Assembly (NCBI RefSeq): GCF_964340395.1
Contig: NC_135567.1
Span: forward strand, 3,932,399-3,989,898
Direction of reading: 5' to 3'
DNA: 57,500 nt
Source: Glandiceps talaboti
Taxonomy: Eukaryota > Hemichordata > Enteropneusta > Spengelidae
The notes beneath the pieces are model-generated. The model saw nothing but the letters and a program-made list of their open reading frames with translations, was not told the origin of the DNA and ran no database searches. Within the stretch, counting starts at the first letter, position 1; each line of letters begins with the position of its first letter. Positions 23,082 to 34,989 of this stretch are shown here, piece after piece. The position numbers were made by a program, and so were the translations under genes.

Positions 23082-26000
23082 AATTAAAACCCCTGAATAT
23101 TTCAGATTGCTTATTGCATAGTTAATACACCAATAAGTGTAGTCTGTACTAGTGATAGTAGCAAGATTCAATCTGCCTCTGCTTTGAAATAAAGTTACCC
23201 ATTTTAATATGACGCGTATCATGTATATTCCCTATGTATACATTGCTATATATGGCAGCTAGCCAAAGACGCATACTTTATGACCCATGCAATTAAAACC
23301 CCTGAATATTTCAGGTTGCTTTTTAAACAGTTAATACACCAATCAGTGTAGTCTGTACTAGTGGTAGTAGCAAGATTCAATCTGCCTTTGCTTTGAAATA
23401 AAGATACCCATTTTAATATGACGCGTATCATATCTATGAATTCCCTATGTATACATATATGGCAGTAATTAGCAAAGACGCATACTTTATGACCCATGCC
23501 ATTAAAACCCCTGAATATTTCAGATTGCTTTTTACATAGTTAATACACCAATAAGTGTAGTCTGTACTAGTGGTAGTAGCAAGATTCAATCTGCCTCTAC
23601 TTTGAAATAAAGTTACCCATTTTAATATGACGCGACGTATATCATGTATTCCATATGTATACATTGCTATATACAGCTAGCCAAAGACGCATACTTTATG
23701 ACCCATGCAATTAAAACCCCAGAATATTTCAGGTTGCTTTTTACACAGTTAATACACCAATAAGTGTAGTCTGTACTAGTTGTAGTAGCAAGATTCAATC
23801 TGCCTCAGCTTTGAAATAAAAAATACCCATTTTAATATGACACCTTATCATGCTTTGCTTTATATATGGCAGCCAGCCAAAGAATCATACTTTATGACCC
23901 ATGCAATTAAAACCCCTTTATATTTCAGGTTGCTTTTTACACAGTTAATACACCAATAAGTGTAGTCTGTACTAGTTGTAGTAGCAAGATTCAATCTGCC
24001 TCTGCTTTGAAATAAAGTTACCCATTTTAATATGACGCGTATCATATTTGTATTCCCTATGTATTGCTATATATGGCAGCTAGCCAAAGACGGATACTTT
24101 ATGACCCATGCAATTAAAACCCCTGAATATTTCAGATTGCTTTTGACACAGTTAATACACCAATAAGTGTAGTCTGTACTAGTGGTAGTAGCAAGATTCA
24201 ATCTGCCTCTGCTTTGAAATAAAGTTACCCATTTTAATATGACACGTATCATATGTGTATTCCCTATGTATTGCTATATATGGCAGCTAGCCAAAGACGG
24301 ATACTTTATGACACATGCAATTAAAACCCCTGAATATTTCAGGTTGCTTTTTACACAGTTAATACACCAATAAGTGTAGTCTGTACTAGTGGTAGTAGCA
24401 AGATTCAATCTGCTTCTGCTTTGAAATAAAGATACCCATTTTAATATGACGCCTTATCATATGCATTATGCTTTATATATGGCAGCTAGCCAAAGACGCA
24501 TACTTTATGACCCATGCCATTAAAACCCCTGAATATTTCAGATTGCTTTTTACATAGTTAATACACCAATCAGTGTAGTCTGTACTAGTGGTAGTAGCAA
24601 GATTCAATCTGCCTCTGCTTTGAAATAAAGATACCCATTTTAATATGATGCGTATCATATCTATTAATTCCCTATATATACATTGATATATGGCAGTAAG
24701 CAAAGACGCATACTTTATGACCCATGCAATTAAAACCCCTGAATATTTCAGATTGCTTATTGCATAGTTAATACACCAATAAGTGTAGTCTGTACTAGTG
24801 GTAGTAGCAAGATTCAATCTGCCTCTGCTTTGAAATAAAGTTACCCATTTTAATATGACGCGTATCATGTATAATTCCGTATGTACACATTGTTATATAT
24901 GGCAGCTATAGCCAAAGACGCATACTTTATGACCCATGCAATTAAAACCCCTGAATATTTCAGATTGCTTTTTACACAGTTAATACACCAATAAGTGTAG
25001 TCTGTACTAGTGGTAGTAGCAAGATTCAATCTGCCTCTGCTTTGAAATAAAGATACCCATTTTAATATGACGCGTATCATATCTATTAATTCCCTATACA
25101 TTGATATATATGGCAGTTAGCAAAGACGCATACTTTATGACCCATGCAATTAAAACCCCTGAATATTTCAGATTGCTTATTGCATAGTTAATACACCAGT
25201 CAGTGTAGTCTGTACTAGTGGTAGTAGCAAGATTCAATCTGCCTCTGCTTTGAAATAAAGTTACCCATTTTAATATGACGCGTATCATGTATAATTCCGT
25301 ATGTACACATTGTTATATATGGCAGCTATAGCCAAAGACGCATACTTTATGACCCATGCAATTAAAACCCCTGAATATTTCAGATTGCTTTTTACACAGT
25401 TAATACACCAATAAGTGTAGTCTGTACTAGTGGTAGTAGCAAGATTCAATCTGCCTTTGCTTTGAAATAAAGATACCCATTTTAATATGACGCGTATCAT
25501 ATCTATTAATTCCCTATACATTGATATATATGGCAGTTAGCAAAGACGCATACTTTATGACCCATGCAATTAAAACCCCTGAATATTTCAGATTGCTTAT
25601 TGCATAGTTAATACACCAGTCAGTGTAGTCTGTACTAGTGGTAGTAGCAAGATTCAATCTGCCTCTGCTTTGAAATAAAATTACCCATTTTAATATGACG
25701 CGTATCATGTACAATTCCCTATGATACACATTGTTATATATGGCAGCTATATCCAAAGACGCATACTTTATGACCCATGCCATTAAAACCCCTGAATATT
25801 TCAGATTGCTTTTTACACAGTTAATACAACAATAAGTGTAGTCTGTACTAGTGGTAGTAGCAAGATTCAATCTGCCTCTGCTTTGAAATAAAGTTAGATA
25901 CCCATTTTAATGTGACGCGTATCATGTATATTCCCTATGTATACATTGCTATATATGGCATAGCCAAAGACGCATACTTTATGACCCATGCCATTAAAAC

Positions 26001-27666
26001 CCCTGAATATTTCAGATTGCTTTTTACACAGTTAATACACCAATAAGTGTAGTCTGTACTAGTGGTAGTAGCAAGATTCAATCTGCTTCTGCTTTGAAAT
26101 AAAGATACCCATTTTAATATGACGCCTTATCATATGCATTATGCTTTATATATGGCAGCTAGCCAAAGACGCATACTTTATGATCGACCCATGCCATTAA
26201 AACCCCTGAATATTTCAGATTGCTTTTTACATAGTTAATACACCAATCAGTGTAGTCTGTACTAGTGGTAGTAGCAAGATTCAATCTGCCTCTGCTTTGA
26301 AATAAAGATACCCATTTTAATATGATGCGTATCATATCTATTAATTCCCTATATATACATTGATATATGGCAGTAAGCAAAGACGCATACTTTATGACCC
26401 ATGCAATTAAAACCCCTGAATATTTCAGATTGCTTATTGCATAGTTAATACACCAATAAGTGTAGTCTGTACTAGTGGTAGTAGCAAGATTCAATCTGCC
26501 TCTGCTTTGAAATAAAGTTACCCATTTTAATATGACGCGTATCATGTATAATTCCGTATGTACACATTGTTATATATGGCAGCTATAGCCAAAGACGCAT
26601 ACTTTATGACCCATGCAATTAAAACCCCTGAATATTTCAGATTGCTTTTTACACAGTTAATACACCAATAAGTGTAGTCTGTACTAGTGGTAGTAGCAAG
26701 ATTCAATCTGCCTTTGCTTTGAAATAAAGATACCCATTTTAATATGACGCGTATCATGTCTATTAATTCCCTATGTATACATTGATATATATGGCAGTTA
26801 GCAAAGACGCATACTTTATGACCCATGCAATTAAAACCCCTGAATATTTCAGATTGCTTATTGCATAGTTAATACACCAGTCAGTGTAGTCTGTACTAGT
26901 GGTAGTAGCAAGATTCAATCTGCTTCTGCTTTGAAATAAAATTACCCATTTTAATATGACGCGTATCATGTACAATTCCCTATGATACACATTGTTATAT
27001 ATGGCAGCTATATCCAAAGACGCATACTTTATGACCCATGCCATTAAAACCCCTGAATATTTCAGATTGCTTTTTACACAGTTAATACACCAATAAGTGT
27101 AGTCTGTACTAGTGGTAGTAGCAAGATTCAATCTGCCTCTGCTTTGAAATAAAGTTAGATACCCATTTTAATGTGACGCGTATCATGTATATTCCCTATG
27201 TATACATTGCTATATATGGCATAGCCAAAGACGCATACTTTATGACCCATGCCATTAAAACCCCTGAATATTTCAGATTGCTTTTTACATAGTTAATACA
27301 CCAATAAGTGTAGTCTGTACTAGTGGTAATAGCAAGATTCAATCTGCCTCTGCTTTGAAATAAAATTACACATTTTAATATGACGCGTATCATGTACAAT
27401 TCCCTATGTACACATTGTTATATATGGCAGCTATAGCCGAAGACGCATACTTTATGACCCATGCAATTAAAACCCCTGAATATTTCAGGTTGCTTTTTAC
27501 ACAGTTAATACACCAATAAGTGTAGTCTGTACTAGTGGTAGTAGATTCAATCTGCCTTTGCTTTGAAATAAAGTTACCCATTTTAATGTGACGCGTATCA
27601 TATCCCTAATAATGTATACATTGTTATATATGGCAGCGATAGCCAAAGACGCATACTTTATGACCC
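23082..27666. repeat. Satellite array, right block
   Basis: About 22 further monomers continue the array after the LINE. Segments at 23434-23664, 23860-24045, 24067-24252 and 24473-24868 correspond to 18067-18297, 18494-18679, 18701-18886 and 19107-19520 at a constant offset of about 5366 bp. That is about 2708 bp (13 monomers) once the LINE is subtracted. Another repeat step of about 1686 bp (8 monomers) relates 24473 to 26159. The array stops at ...CTTTATGACCC, where the GATAGCTATC-ended unit begins. Confidence 0.97.
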
Positions 27667-27689
27667 TCACCAAACAGGAAAGCTTCCAT

Positions 27690-28190
27690 TAGCTCTCAGA
27701 AAGCTGTCAAAGACTACCCTTCGATAGCTATCCAAGGAAGACTTTGATAGCTATCATCAAGGTGGTGATAACCCTCAGACACAGTAGAGGCAGGTATCTA
27801 CTTAGCCATCGAGAGCTAGTTAGCCTTCCGATAGCTATACCTTAGCTCTGTGAGAGCACGAATTATTTAAATGAGAAGGCTAACTTAGCCGTCGATAGCT
27901 ATCATTGATAGCTATATCATTGATAGCTATCATTTTATGTAAATGAGGTGGATTGCTCAGCCATTGATAGCTATCATATACCTGTAGATAGCTATTTTCC
28001 TATCGATAGCTATCCATTCTTAGGGGGTATTTTACATGACGAGAGATATATAGCTAAGCCTTCCGATAGCTATTCTCAGAACACGAATTAGCCTTCCGAT
28101 AGCTATTCTCAGAGCATGAACTATGATAAGAGAAGGCTTACTTACCATCTGATAGCTATCACGTACCTGCTGATAGATATTCTGTTCAAG
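27690..28190. repeat. Left subterminal array of GATAGCTAT palindromes
   Basis: GATAGCTAT occurs about eleven times in 500 bp, often in the full palindrome (C/T)GATAGCTATC(A/G). Between copies are AGCCTTCCGATAGC and CTTAGCC(A/G)TC blocks. Spacing is irregular, so this is a clustered motif, not a strict tandem repeat. Confidence 0.85.
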
Positions 28191-28970
28191 TTATTGTACT
28201 TGTCAAAATATCCAACCTTGAGTGTACGAGTGTCTGTCAGTTGCAAGCCAAGTATGCTTCAATAATAAACTGGATAGCAACCACTCTTACCATCAAGATG
28301 TAGTAGAGAAATATGCACTAGCAACTTAGTAAATGATTGTTAGCTGGGATCTTTAAATAGCTACAAATACCTTGACTATCAAACAATATTTTCACCAAAA
28401 TGCACAAAGTTCTGTAAGTAGAAGCCATACAAAAGCATATACCACTGTAAACGAAACAAATTTAAGCGATAATACTATATTTATTTCATTTTTAAAAAAA
28501 ATCAGATTGGTGCAACACATATCTGATAATAGGAACCATTGAAAATCAGAATCGACGTTGTTTGAAATATAAATGTCAGGAGAGGCAGTATAAGGAACAA
28601 CAGCTCAATAAGACAATCAAAAGTTACAAATAATGTAATTGGAAATCAATATTGTACCATAGTTCAATAAGTCAGAAGAAGACATTGAAACATTTTCTCA
28701 AAATAATGAATGTTACAAAATTGTCACTTATTATCAATATTGAACACAGATCAGTATTTCAAAATTAGGCACTGAAACTCATTGAAAGTTCATATGTCTT
28801 CATGAACAATCTCACCAATACGCTAGAATTTATTTATTTTTTTTTTTTTTGGGGGGGGGGTCAATTTTTTTCCTCTTTATATTTACTTTTTTTTTCAATT
28901 AAAGCATTTCAGTACCATTTTGAATTACCGACCTCTGCTGGGATTTTTTCATTGAAAGTTTTATTAGGCA

Positions 28971-29011
28971 TCACGTCCAAGTTGTATCTTTAGCTTTTGC
29001 AGCAAGGTACA
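28971..29011 (-). CDS. Possible terminal exon of the same gene
   Basis: An acceptor (ttttctttcag) precedes VYLAAKAKDTTWT and a TGA at 28971-28973, in phase with the segment ending at 29340. The short AAKAKD string also occurs in the exon at 30009-30135. Support is limited to splice signals and phase. Confidence 0.25.
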
Positions 29012-29339
29012 CTGAAAGAAAAAGAAAATATATATAATCACTCAATGTATGATACTGATGTACACTGTATGTAAGTATACACAAAAGTTTAGAAACTGCT
29101 GATACATGTACATGTAGGCACATGGAGTAATTTTGTGGTACATTTTCTTGTACAACTACGCCAAATACATTCCACTTTCTGTTTTAATTTCATGAATTGT
29201 ATGTGGTACATTTAGGAAATAATTGTTCATTTTGAAAAAATATATTGTAACAAGATCAGTTCACAGATACAAGATTTGCAATATTATTAGAAATTACCTA
29301 TCATAATTTTATATAAATATATATATAAATATAACATAC

Positions 29340-29409
29340 CTCTGACTGTATCAATATTATGAACATCTAGGACAGGTAAGTTGTGCCGCTCCTTGCCTCT
29401 CCTTAAACC
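29340..29409 (-). CDS. Possible exon of the same gene
   Basis: The acceptor is gtggtgtcag and the donor is AGAG|gtatgt. One frame reads GLRRGKERHNLPVLDVHNID and ends in phase 1, which fits the next segment. The phase leaving 30009 would give a different frame that stops early, so either an exon is missing between them or a lesion has occurred. Confidence 0.3.
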
Positions 29410-30008
29410 CTGACACCACAGCTATTCATTAGTTCTTGCCTTGTAAAAACAAGGCCAAGAACAGAATTCATGAGCGATCCTGAAATATATCGAAAATACA
29501 TGCAAGATATATGAAACCTCAGGCAGTAATACACTTTTTAAATCACATCTTAATGTGTCAACACAGACTCTCCCAGAATTCTTCCATAATAAAGGAGGAT
29601 TCATGTTTAAATTTGAGGTTAAACATATAACTTGTCATCTAGAAACCGTTAATTTCACAATACACACCAAGATTGTGGTTATACACTCCAACTTTCAGCA
29701 CAATCTACCTAAATGAGGAGTTGGCATTGAAGTAGTTTGTTTAAAAAATCAACTCTTAATGTTAAATCATTCACATTGTTTACATATAACATGTAAAAGG
29801 AGAAGATTCAAAGAATTTCATACTCAACCCCCCCCCCCACCCATCTCTACTTGTTTAATGTTCACTGTTAATCAAGAATTATTTTGCTATGATGCAGCAA
29901 GATTAACACTGTTTAAGGTTTGTTAGAAATTCATCAATCACTTACAAATGTGTTATTTGTTCCACTCATGTATGGTGACCACACAAGTTATTATTAAAAT
30001 CAACTCAC

Positions 30009-30135
30009 CACGATAATCCTTAGCTTTAGCAGCATTATTTTCTGCATCGAACAGACCAACAGAACTAACTTTTACATCACTATACTCAACAGGGTGTTCT
30101 GTTAGAATCACAAGTGGTCTCATGGACTTTGTACC
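30009..30135 (-). CDS. Probable exon of an unidentified gene
   Basis: The acceptor is tatctccacag and the donor is CGTG|gtgagt, both strong. The 127-nt exon is open: GTKSMRPLVILTEHPVEYSD continuing to VKVSSVGLFDAENNAAKAKD. I do not recognise the protein. It follows the NHL-like segment in the same orientation, so the two may come from one gene. Confidence 0.45.
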
Positions 30136-30686
30136 CTGTGGAGATAAACAGACAAAATTATAGTGCCAGTTACAACTCGACATACAATTTGTTCAGTGTC
30201 TTCTACAATGAAGTGTTACTTTCATACATGTCAGACTATAATTGATTGTTCTATTCTATTCTAAGCTTAGAGAAAACACAACTAATATTGCACAAAAAAT
30301 ATTACATAGGCCATCGTAACACCGTTCCATAAAGAGTGTAAAAACTTAAAGTATTACAATCAATCAATCTTTATTGCGTAACATCATGCTTTAGCGAGCA
30401 TGGTAAAGCATACAAAGATAAGTAAATAAAATACAGAAAAAGTATGCATTCACTGCCATATTTGACACATCTCAGTCCATGCGTCGGAGTTCTCAGAGTG
30501 CATATTTCAAGAGCTAGGATCTACTGTGCTGTTCATGGCAATCAGTGTAAGGAAATCTCAGAAAAGGTTCAGTAAATTTAGACAGTGACAAAGTAATTCT
30601 ACATTAAGGCTAAGAAAAAAATAAAGCAGTTAATCATGGATTTCTCGACTGCACAAGGCATGCAATACTGAGTAAATATTACTTAC

Positions 30687-30978
30687 TTGGTCACTTTGGC
30701 GAGTAGAACACCACAATCCCGTCGTAAAAGTCAGAAATAAACACGTATTTCCCGCTGTTATCGAGTTACTTGACAGGGAATTCACATTTTAAGGTTGCTG
30801 CTATAGTCATGTCATTTCCTAAGAGATCTACTTTGGTCAACCATACTTCCCTCTCTTTACACATGTTACATAAGGTTAACGGTCAATGACCAGTTTGGTT
30901 GTTTGTTAAATGTAAACTCCTCTGCCCATCCACCGTACGCATGTTCATTATAATGACAGCCTTCACGGAGAACTTACA
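30687..30978 (-). pseudogene. Degenerate exon-like segment, NHL-repeat-like
   Basis: On the minus strand, an acceptor (tttaatacag) and a donor (CAA|gtaagt) bound a stretch that reads as protein with breaks. It reads EGCHYNEHAYGGWAEEFTFN, a frame change, then EREVWLTKVDLLGNDMTIAA, an in-frame TAA (30766-30768), then LDNSGKYVFISDFYDGIVVF and a TGA (30691-30693). The last string resembles an NHL/beta-propeller blade (G-x-x-Y-V-S-D-x-x-x-x-x-I-x-V-F). Three lesions make it a relic. It lies inside the GATAGCTATC-ended unit. Confidence 0.4.
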
Positions 30979-31109
30979 CTGTATTAAAATGATGCCTGTT
31001 GCGAATAATTTGGTTTTATGAGCGCAGTGATCAAGCAAAAGCAACACTGATCAAGCGAAACGCATGAATGTCTTCAAGCTTCTACTTCTAGTCCATGGCA
31101 AAATACTGA

Positions 31110-31390
31110 GACTCTAGAAGATTGCTCTAAAGGGGGGGGAGGTACCTTGTAGTTCCATTTTATTTTTATTTTATTTTATTTTATTTTTTTAAGACTAGAA
31201 GATTGTTTTATAGGCGTTGGGGGGGGGGGGGTTAGCATGTAGTTCCATTTTATTTTTATTTTTTAACATTTTATTTTAACTTATTCCATTTTATTTTTAT
31301 TTTTTAACATTTTTTTAAGATTATAATATTTTTTATAGGCGGGAGGGTATAGCTTGTAGTTCCTTTTTTTATTTTTTTTATTTTTTTGAG
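31110..31390. repeat. Three diverged tandem copies of a G-run/T-rich unit
   Basis: AGAAGATTG..., a G-run (8-13 G), then (TA)GCxTGTAGTTCCATTTTATTTTTATTTT recurs three times at about 95-120 bp spacing. It lies just left of the right palindrome array. Confidence 0.7.
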
Positions 31391-31639
31391 AAACACTTAC
31401 ATTACACTAGATGAATCGCAACTCATTAGTTTTTAAAATTCAAATTCTGTTGGTAATTATTAATAATGACTTCTTTACTGTTATATTGACAAGGTTGGAC
31501 TTTTGTACAAATTGGTAATTGCACTTTAAGTGCCAACAACTCGCAACTTCAAGTTCTATCCAGAGCTTTATATCAGTCAATGTTTCTTCATGCCTCTGTC
31601 GATGGCTTGCTTTTTACTTTGCTCACATATGGCTGTTAA

Positions 31640-32005
31640 TATTTCTGATAGCTATTATGTGGATGCCTGTTTTAGCCTTCACAACTTGTTAATTTACCTA
31701 TCGAAGGCTGTGATAGCTTCGAAGGATAAGGGGGTTTAGCCTTCACATCTTTCTCAATGAGCCTTCAATAGCAGTGATAGCTATCGGAGGCTTAATTTTT
31801 ACCTTAGCCCTCTGACTTAGCCTTCACAGTCTACCAGTCAATGGCTGTGATAGCTATGAAGGTTTGGGTTAGCCTTCACATCTTGTTCACTTAGCCATCA
31901 ATGACTGTTCAGCTTAGCCTTCAATAGCTGTGATAGCTATCGAAAGCTTATTTTTCACCAAAATTCAGTTTTGAGAGCTATCGGATAGCTATGCGAGAGC
32001 TTATT
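31640..32005. repeat. Right subterminal array of GATAGCTAT palindromes
   Basis: About six copies of TGATAGCTAT(C/G) occur, with TTAGCCTTCA(C/A) and TCGAAGG between them. In inverted orientation this resembles the left array (CTTAGCC, CGATAGCTATC). The two arrays are therefore arms of one unit. Confidence 0.8.
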
Positions 32006-32033
32006 TAGCCCTCCAGTTTGGTGAGGGACACAC

Positions 32034-32477
32034 TACTGCACACTGGCTTTGTATTCATATCACTACATACTACTACATACTGGCTTTGTATTCATAGCAC
32101 TACATACTACTTCATACTGGCTGTATATTCATAGCACTACATACTACTGCACACTGGCTTTATATTCATAGCACTACACACTACTGCACACTGGCTTTGT
32201 ATTCATAGCACTACATACTACTTCACACTGGCTGTATATTCATAGCACTACATACTACTGCACACTGGCTTTGTATTCATAGCACTACATACTACTTCAC
32301 ACTGGCTGTATATTCATAGCACTACATACTACTACACACTGGCTTTGTATTCATATCACTACATACTACTGCATACTGGCTTTGTATTCATATCACTACA
32401 TACTACTGCACACTGGCTTTGTATTCATAGCACTACACACTACTGCACACTGGCTTTGTATTCATAGCACTACAGCC
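32034..32477. repeat. 37-bp minisatellite, about 12 copies
   Basis: The unit CTGGCTTTGTATTCATA is followed by (G/T)CACTACATACTACT(G/A/T)CA. It abuts the end of the GATAGCTATC unit within a few bases. Two unit variants (GGCTTTGTATTC and GGCTGTATATTC) alternate in part of the array. Confidence 0.95.
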
Positions 32478-32479
32478 GA

Positions 32480-34203
32480 GTTTGTCATTTGAGACCTCAA
32501 TAACTCTTTGTTTTTTAAAATTAAAATGAATTTATTAGGGAGAGATCAGTTTTCACGGCCCGGGGGGGGGGGCACCTCATTTTGGGACTCAATGAAGGGG
32601 GTGAATCATCATTTTTACAAAGTGAATAAAGGGGAGGGGGTCACCTTATTGTCAACAACTAAACGAAATCATGAGCCATGCTGCTGTACTAAAATTTCCA
32701 TACACGTGATAAAATAAATAAAATATACTAGCATATAGAAGCTGTGTGTGAATTGTTTGACCGAATTTAGTGTTCGGCTATAGTTTAACTTAATAAACAA
32801 CAAATTGATGTATCTTCCAAATAAGTTGTATTTTTTCACATGTATACATATATTTCCATACATGCCCATAGTACCTCTATATAGTAACCTATGACCTTGA
32901 CGTTACTGACCAATGTAACTAAACATTGTACAAAAAGGTCAGAGAGGTCACACCTAATAGCTTTGGATCCCTGCCATTTATTTCATTATTTGTTTGGATT
33001 TGTTTACTTAATTTATTGTGCAGCTATAGTTTAACTTACCTAACAACATATTGATGCTATTTCCTCAAATGTTGTATTTCTTTGTATTAATAAATATATT
33101 CATATATGTACCCATGGTACCTGTATATGGTGACCTTTGACCTTTGACATCTACATGTATCTTTAAAATCTAAACAAAAAATTATATTGTAAAGTAATTC
33201 AATGAGTGTGTACATATCAGCTATAGTTTATATATATTCCTTGATGGAATTTCTTGATGAAATTTTCAGAATATATTATTCAATAATAAATGCATCCTGT
33301 CATACAAAAACTTTTCCAGAGCACACCTAATATTTATGATAATTAAATGTTTAAATTAACACTAACCCAATACATAGGTTATACATGTAGAAATTGATAC
33401 AAATTAATTAATTGATAATTGTTTTTTTCTTCCAAGATATACACTAATCTACAAATCCTTGTATCAGAGGATAGAAAATAAGTATATGTATAACATATTA
33501 TGATATAAAAGTGTTTGGACCAGTTTACATTTTTGGCAATTATGGTGATTCTAATCTGGCCACGCCCTTCCATGTATTAGAATAGGGAAAACATGAGTTC
33601 GTATGGTGACCACTGACAAATTATTAACACTTTGACTTTGAATATTGTAATTTCTAATGTTTATATATGTAGATATGGGGAGCTCAAAATAGATTTCATT
33701 ATGAACATAGCTATCTTGTAACCATGGTAATTTAATGTCCAAATTGACCTTATAATACCTGCCATGCAAGAAAACCACATCCATTTCGGTGATAGATGCA
33801 CACACAGTGATAGCCCTTACTAGTACTTAATAAGATCCTAGGAACAAAATGAAACTTGTTTTGAATATTACTTGATATAAAGTAATACCATCGAAAATCA
33901 TTAAGTAAAGAAACAAATAATAACAATTTGGCAGGGGTCAAAACATTTGTATATATTCAGGCCATAGATTCGTGTAGCTGTACATATTGGGCAACACTTG
34001 GGTCAATTATAACATCTTACTTATATCAATAATGAAACCCTAGCACAAAAGTAAAACCTCTTTTGAATAGTTCATGAGTCAAGATATTACCATTAGAACG
34101 TATGAAGTAAACATAGAAAAAAGAATAATTTGGGAGGGGCCACAACATTTGCATATATTCTGTATTATGTGTATCTGTATATTAGGCAAAACATAGGTCT
34201 TTT
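32480..34203. repeat. AT-rich region with diverged tandem repeats, no gene
   Basis: Units of about 240 bp are recognisable at 32780 and 33024: both contain TATAGTTTAACTTA, an AACAxxxxATTGATG block, CATATAT...CCATAGTACCT-like text and TGACCTTTGACC/TTGACGT. A second pair near 33860 and 34080 shares 'tttgg(c/g)aggggtcaaaacatttg'. No ORF is credible. Confidence 0.5.
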
Positions 34204-34205
34204 TA

Positions 34206-34458
34206 GCACAACAGAACTGATAAGGTTCAGAAGTATGGCAAAAAAGTGTATATGTCTGTCTGTCTGTCTGTCTGCCTGTCTGCATGTGTGTGTGCATGTG
34301 TGTGTGTGTGTGTGTGCGTGCATGCGTGCATGCGTGTGTATGTATGTATGTATGTATGTATGTATGTATGTATGTATGTCTGTCTGTCTGTCTGTGTGCA
34401 TGTATGCGTGTGTGTATATGTATGTATATATGCATGCATACATGCATGTGTGTGTATG

Positions 34459-34492
<34 letters not shown>

Positions 34493-34930
34493 TGTATGTA
34501 TGCATGTGTGTGTGTATGTATGTATGTATGTATGTATGCATGCATGTGTGTGTATGTATGTATGTATGTATGTATGTACATGTATGTATGTATGTATGTA
34601 TGTATGTATGTGTGTATGTATGTATGTATGCATGTACGTACATATGTATGTATGTGTGTATGTTTGTCTGTCTGCATGTGTGTGCATGTAAGCGTGTGTG
34701 TGTGTATGTATGTATGTATGTGTGTATGTATGTATGTATGTATGTATGTATGTATGTATGTATGTATGTATGTGTGTGTGTATGTATGTATGTATGTATG
34801 TGTGTGTGGATGGATGTATGTATGTATGTATGTATGTATGTATGTATGTATGTATGTGTGTATGTGTGTGTATGTATGTGTATGTATGTAAGTAATGAAG
34901 TATGCATCAGTCTGTCTGTCTTTGGACACG
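34206..34930. mobile_element. Left end of a TA-type repeat (element d) with TATG microsatellite
   Basis: The sequence TTTTTA|GCACAACAGAACTGAT...GGTTCAGAAGTATGGC matches the left end of element b (GCACAACTGAACTGAGGTTCAG). As in that copy, a TGTCTGTCTG tract follows. Here it has expanded to about 650 bp of (TATG)n with TGTG and TGCA interruptions (34252-34905). I found no right end. Long ORFs in all frames of this tract are artefacts. Confidence 0.6.
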
Positions 34931-34989
34931 ATACCTCAAAAACCACTGCATATATAAAAATGATATTTGCTTGACATCTTCCATATGGT

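Larger units (their letters stand above)
27664..32027. mobile_element. DNA-transposon-like unit with GATAGCTATC subterminal arrays
   Basis: The ends are inverted: CCCTCACCAAAC at 27664 and GTTTGGTGAGGG ending at 32027, with weaker inverted similarity for another 40 bp (a shared TTAGCTCTC / AAGCTCTC block). Inside each end is an array of GATAGCTATC palindromes mixed with AGCCTTC / GAAGGCT. Such subterminal repeats are usual transposase binding sites in hAT- and CACTA-like elements. The target duplication is unclear: GAC is a candidate 3-bp match (27662-27664 and 32027-32029), but the right flank is not satellite. No transposase is recognisable, so the 4.36-kb unit looks non-autonomous. Confidence 0.6.

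Noticed and set aside
15573-27581. Dozens of minus-strand ORFs of 61-139 codons with a shared MIRVILKWVTLFQSRGRLNLA pattern
   Set aside because: They are translations of the satellite monomer. They recur with each unit, start and stop at monomer edges, and shift frame when monomer length changes, as expected for non-coding tandem DNA.
34079-34974. Long ORFs in several frames (Cys-Met-Tyr-Val or Thr-Tyr-Ile-His repeats)
   Set aside because: They are readings of the (TATG)n microsatellite, which lacks stops in most frames.
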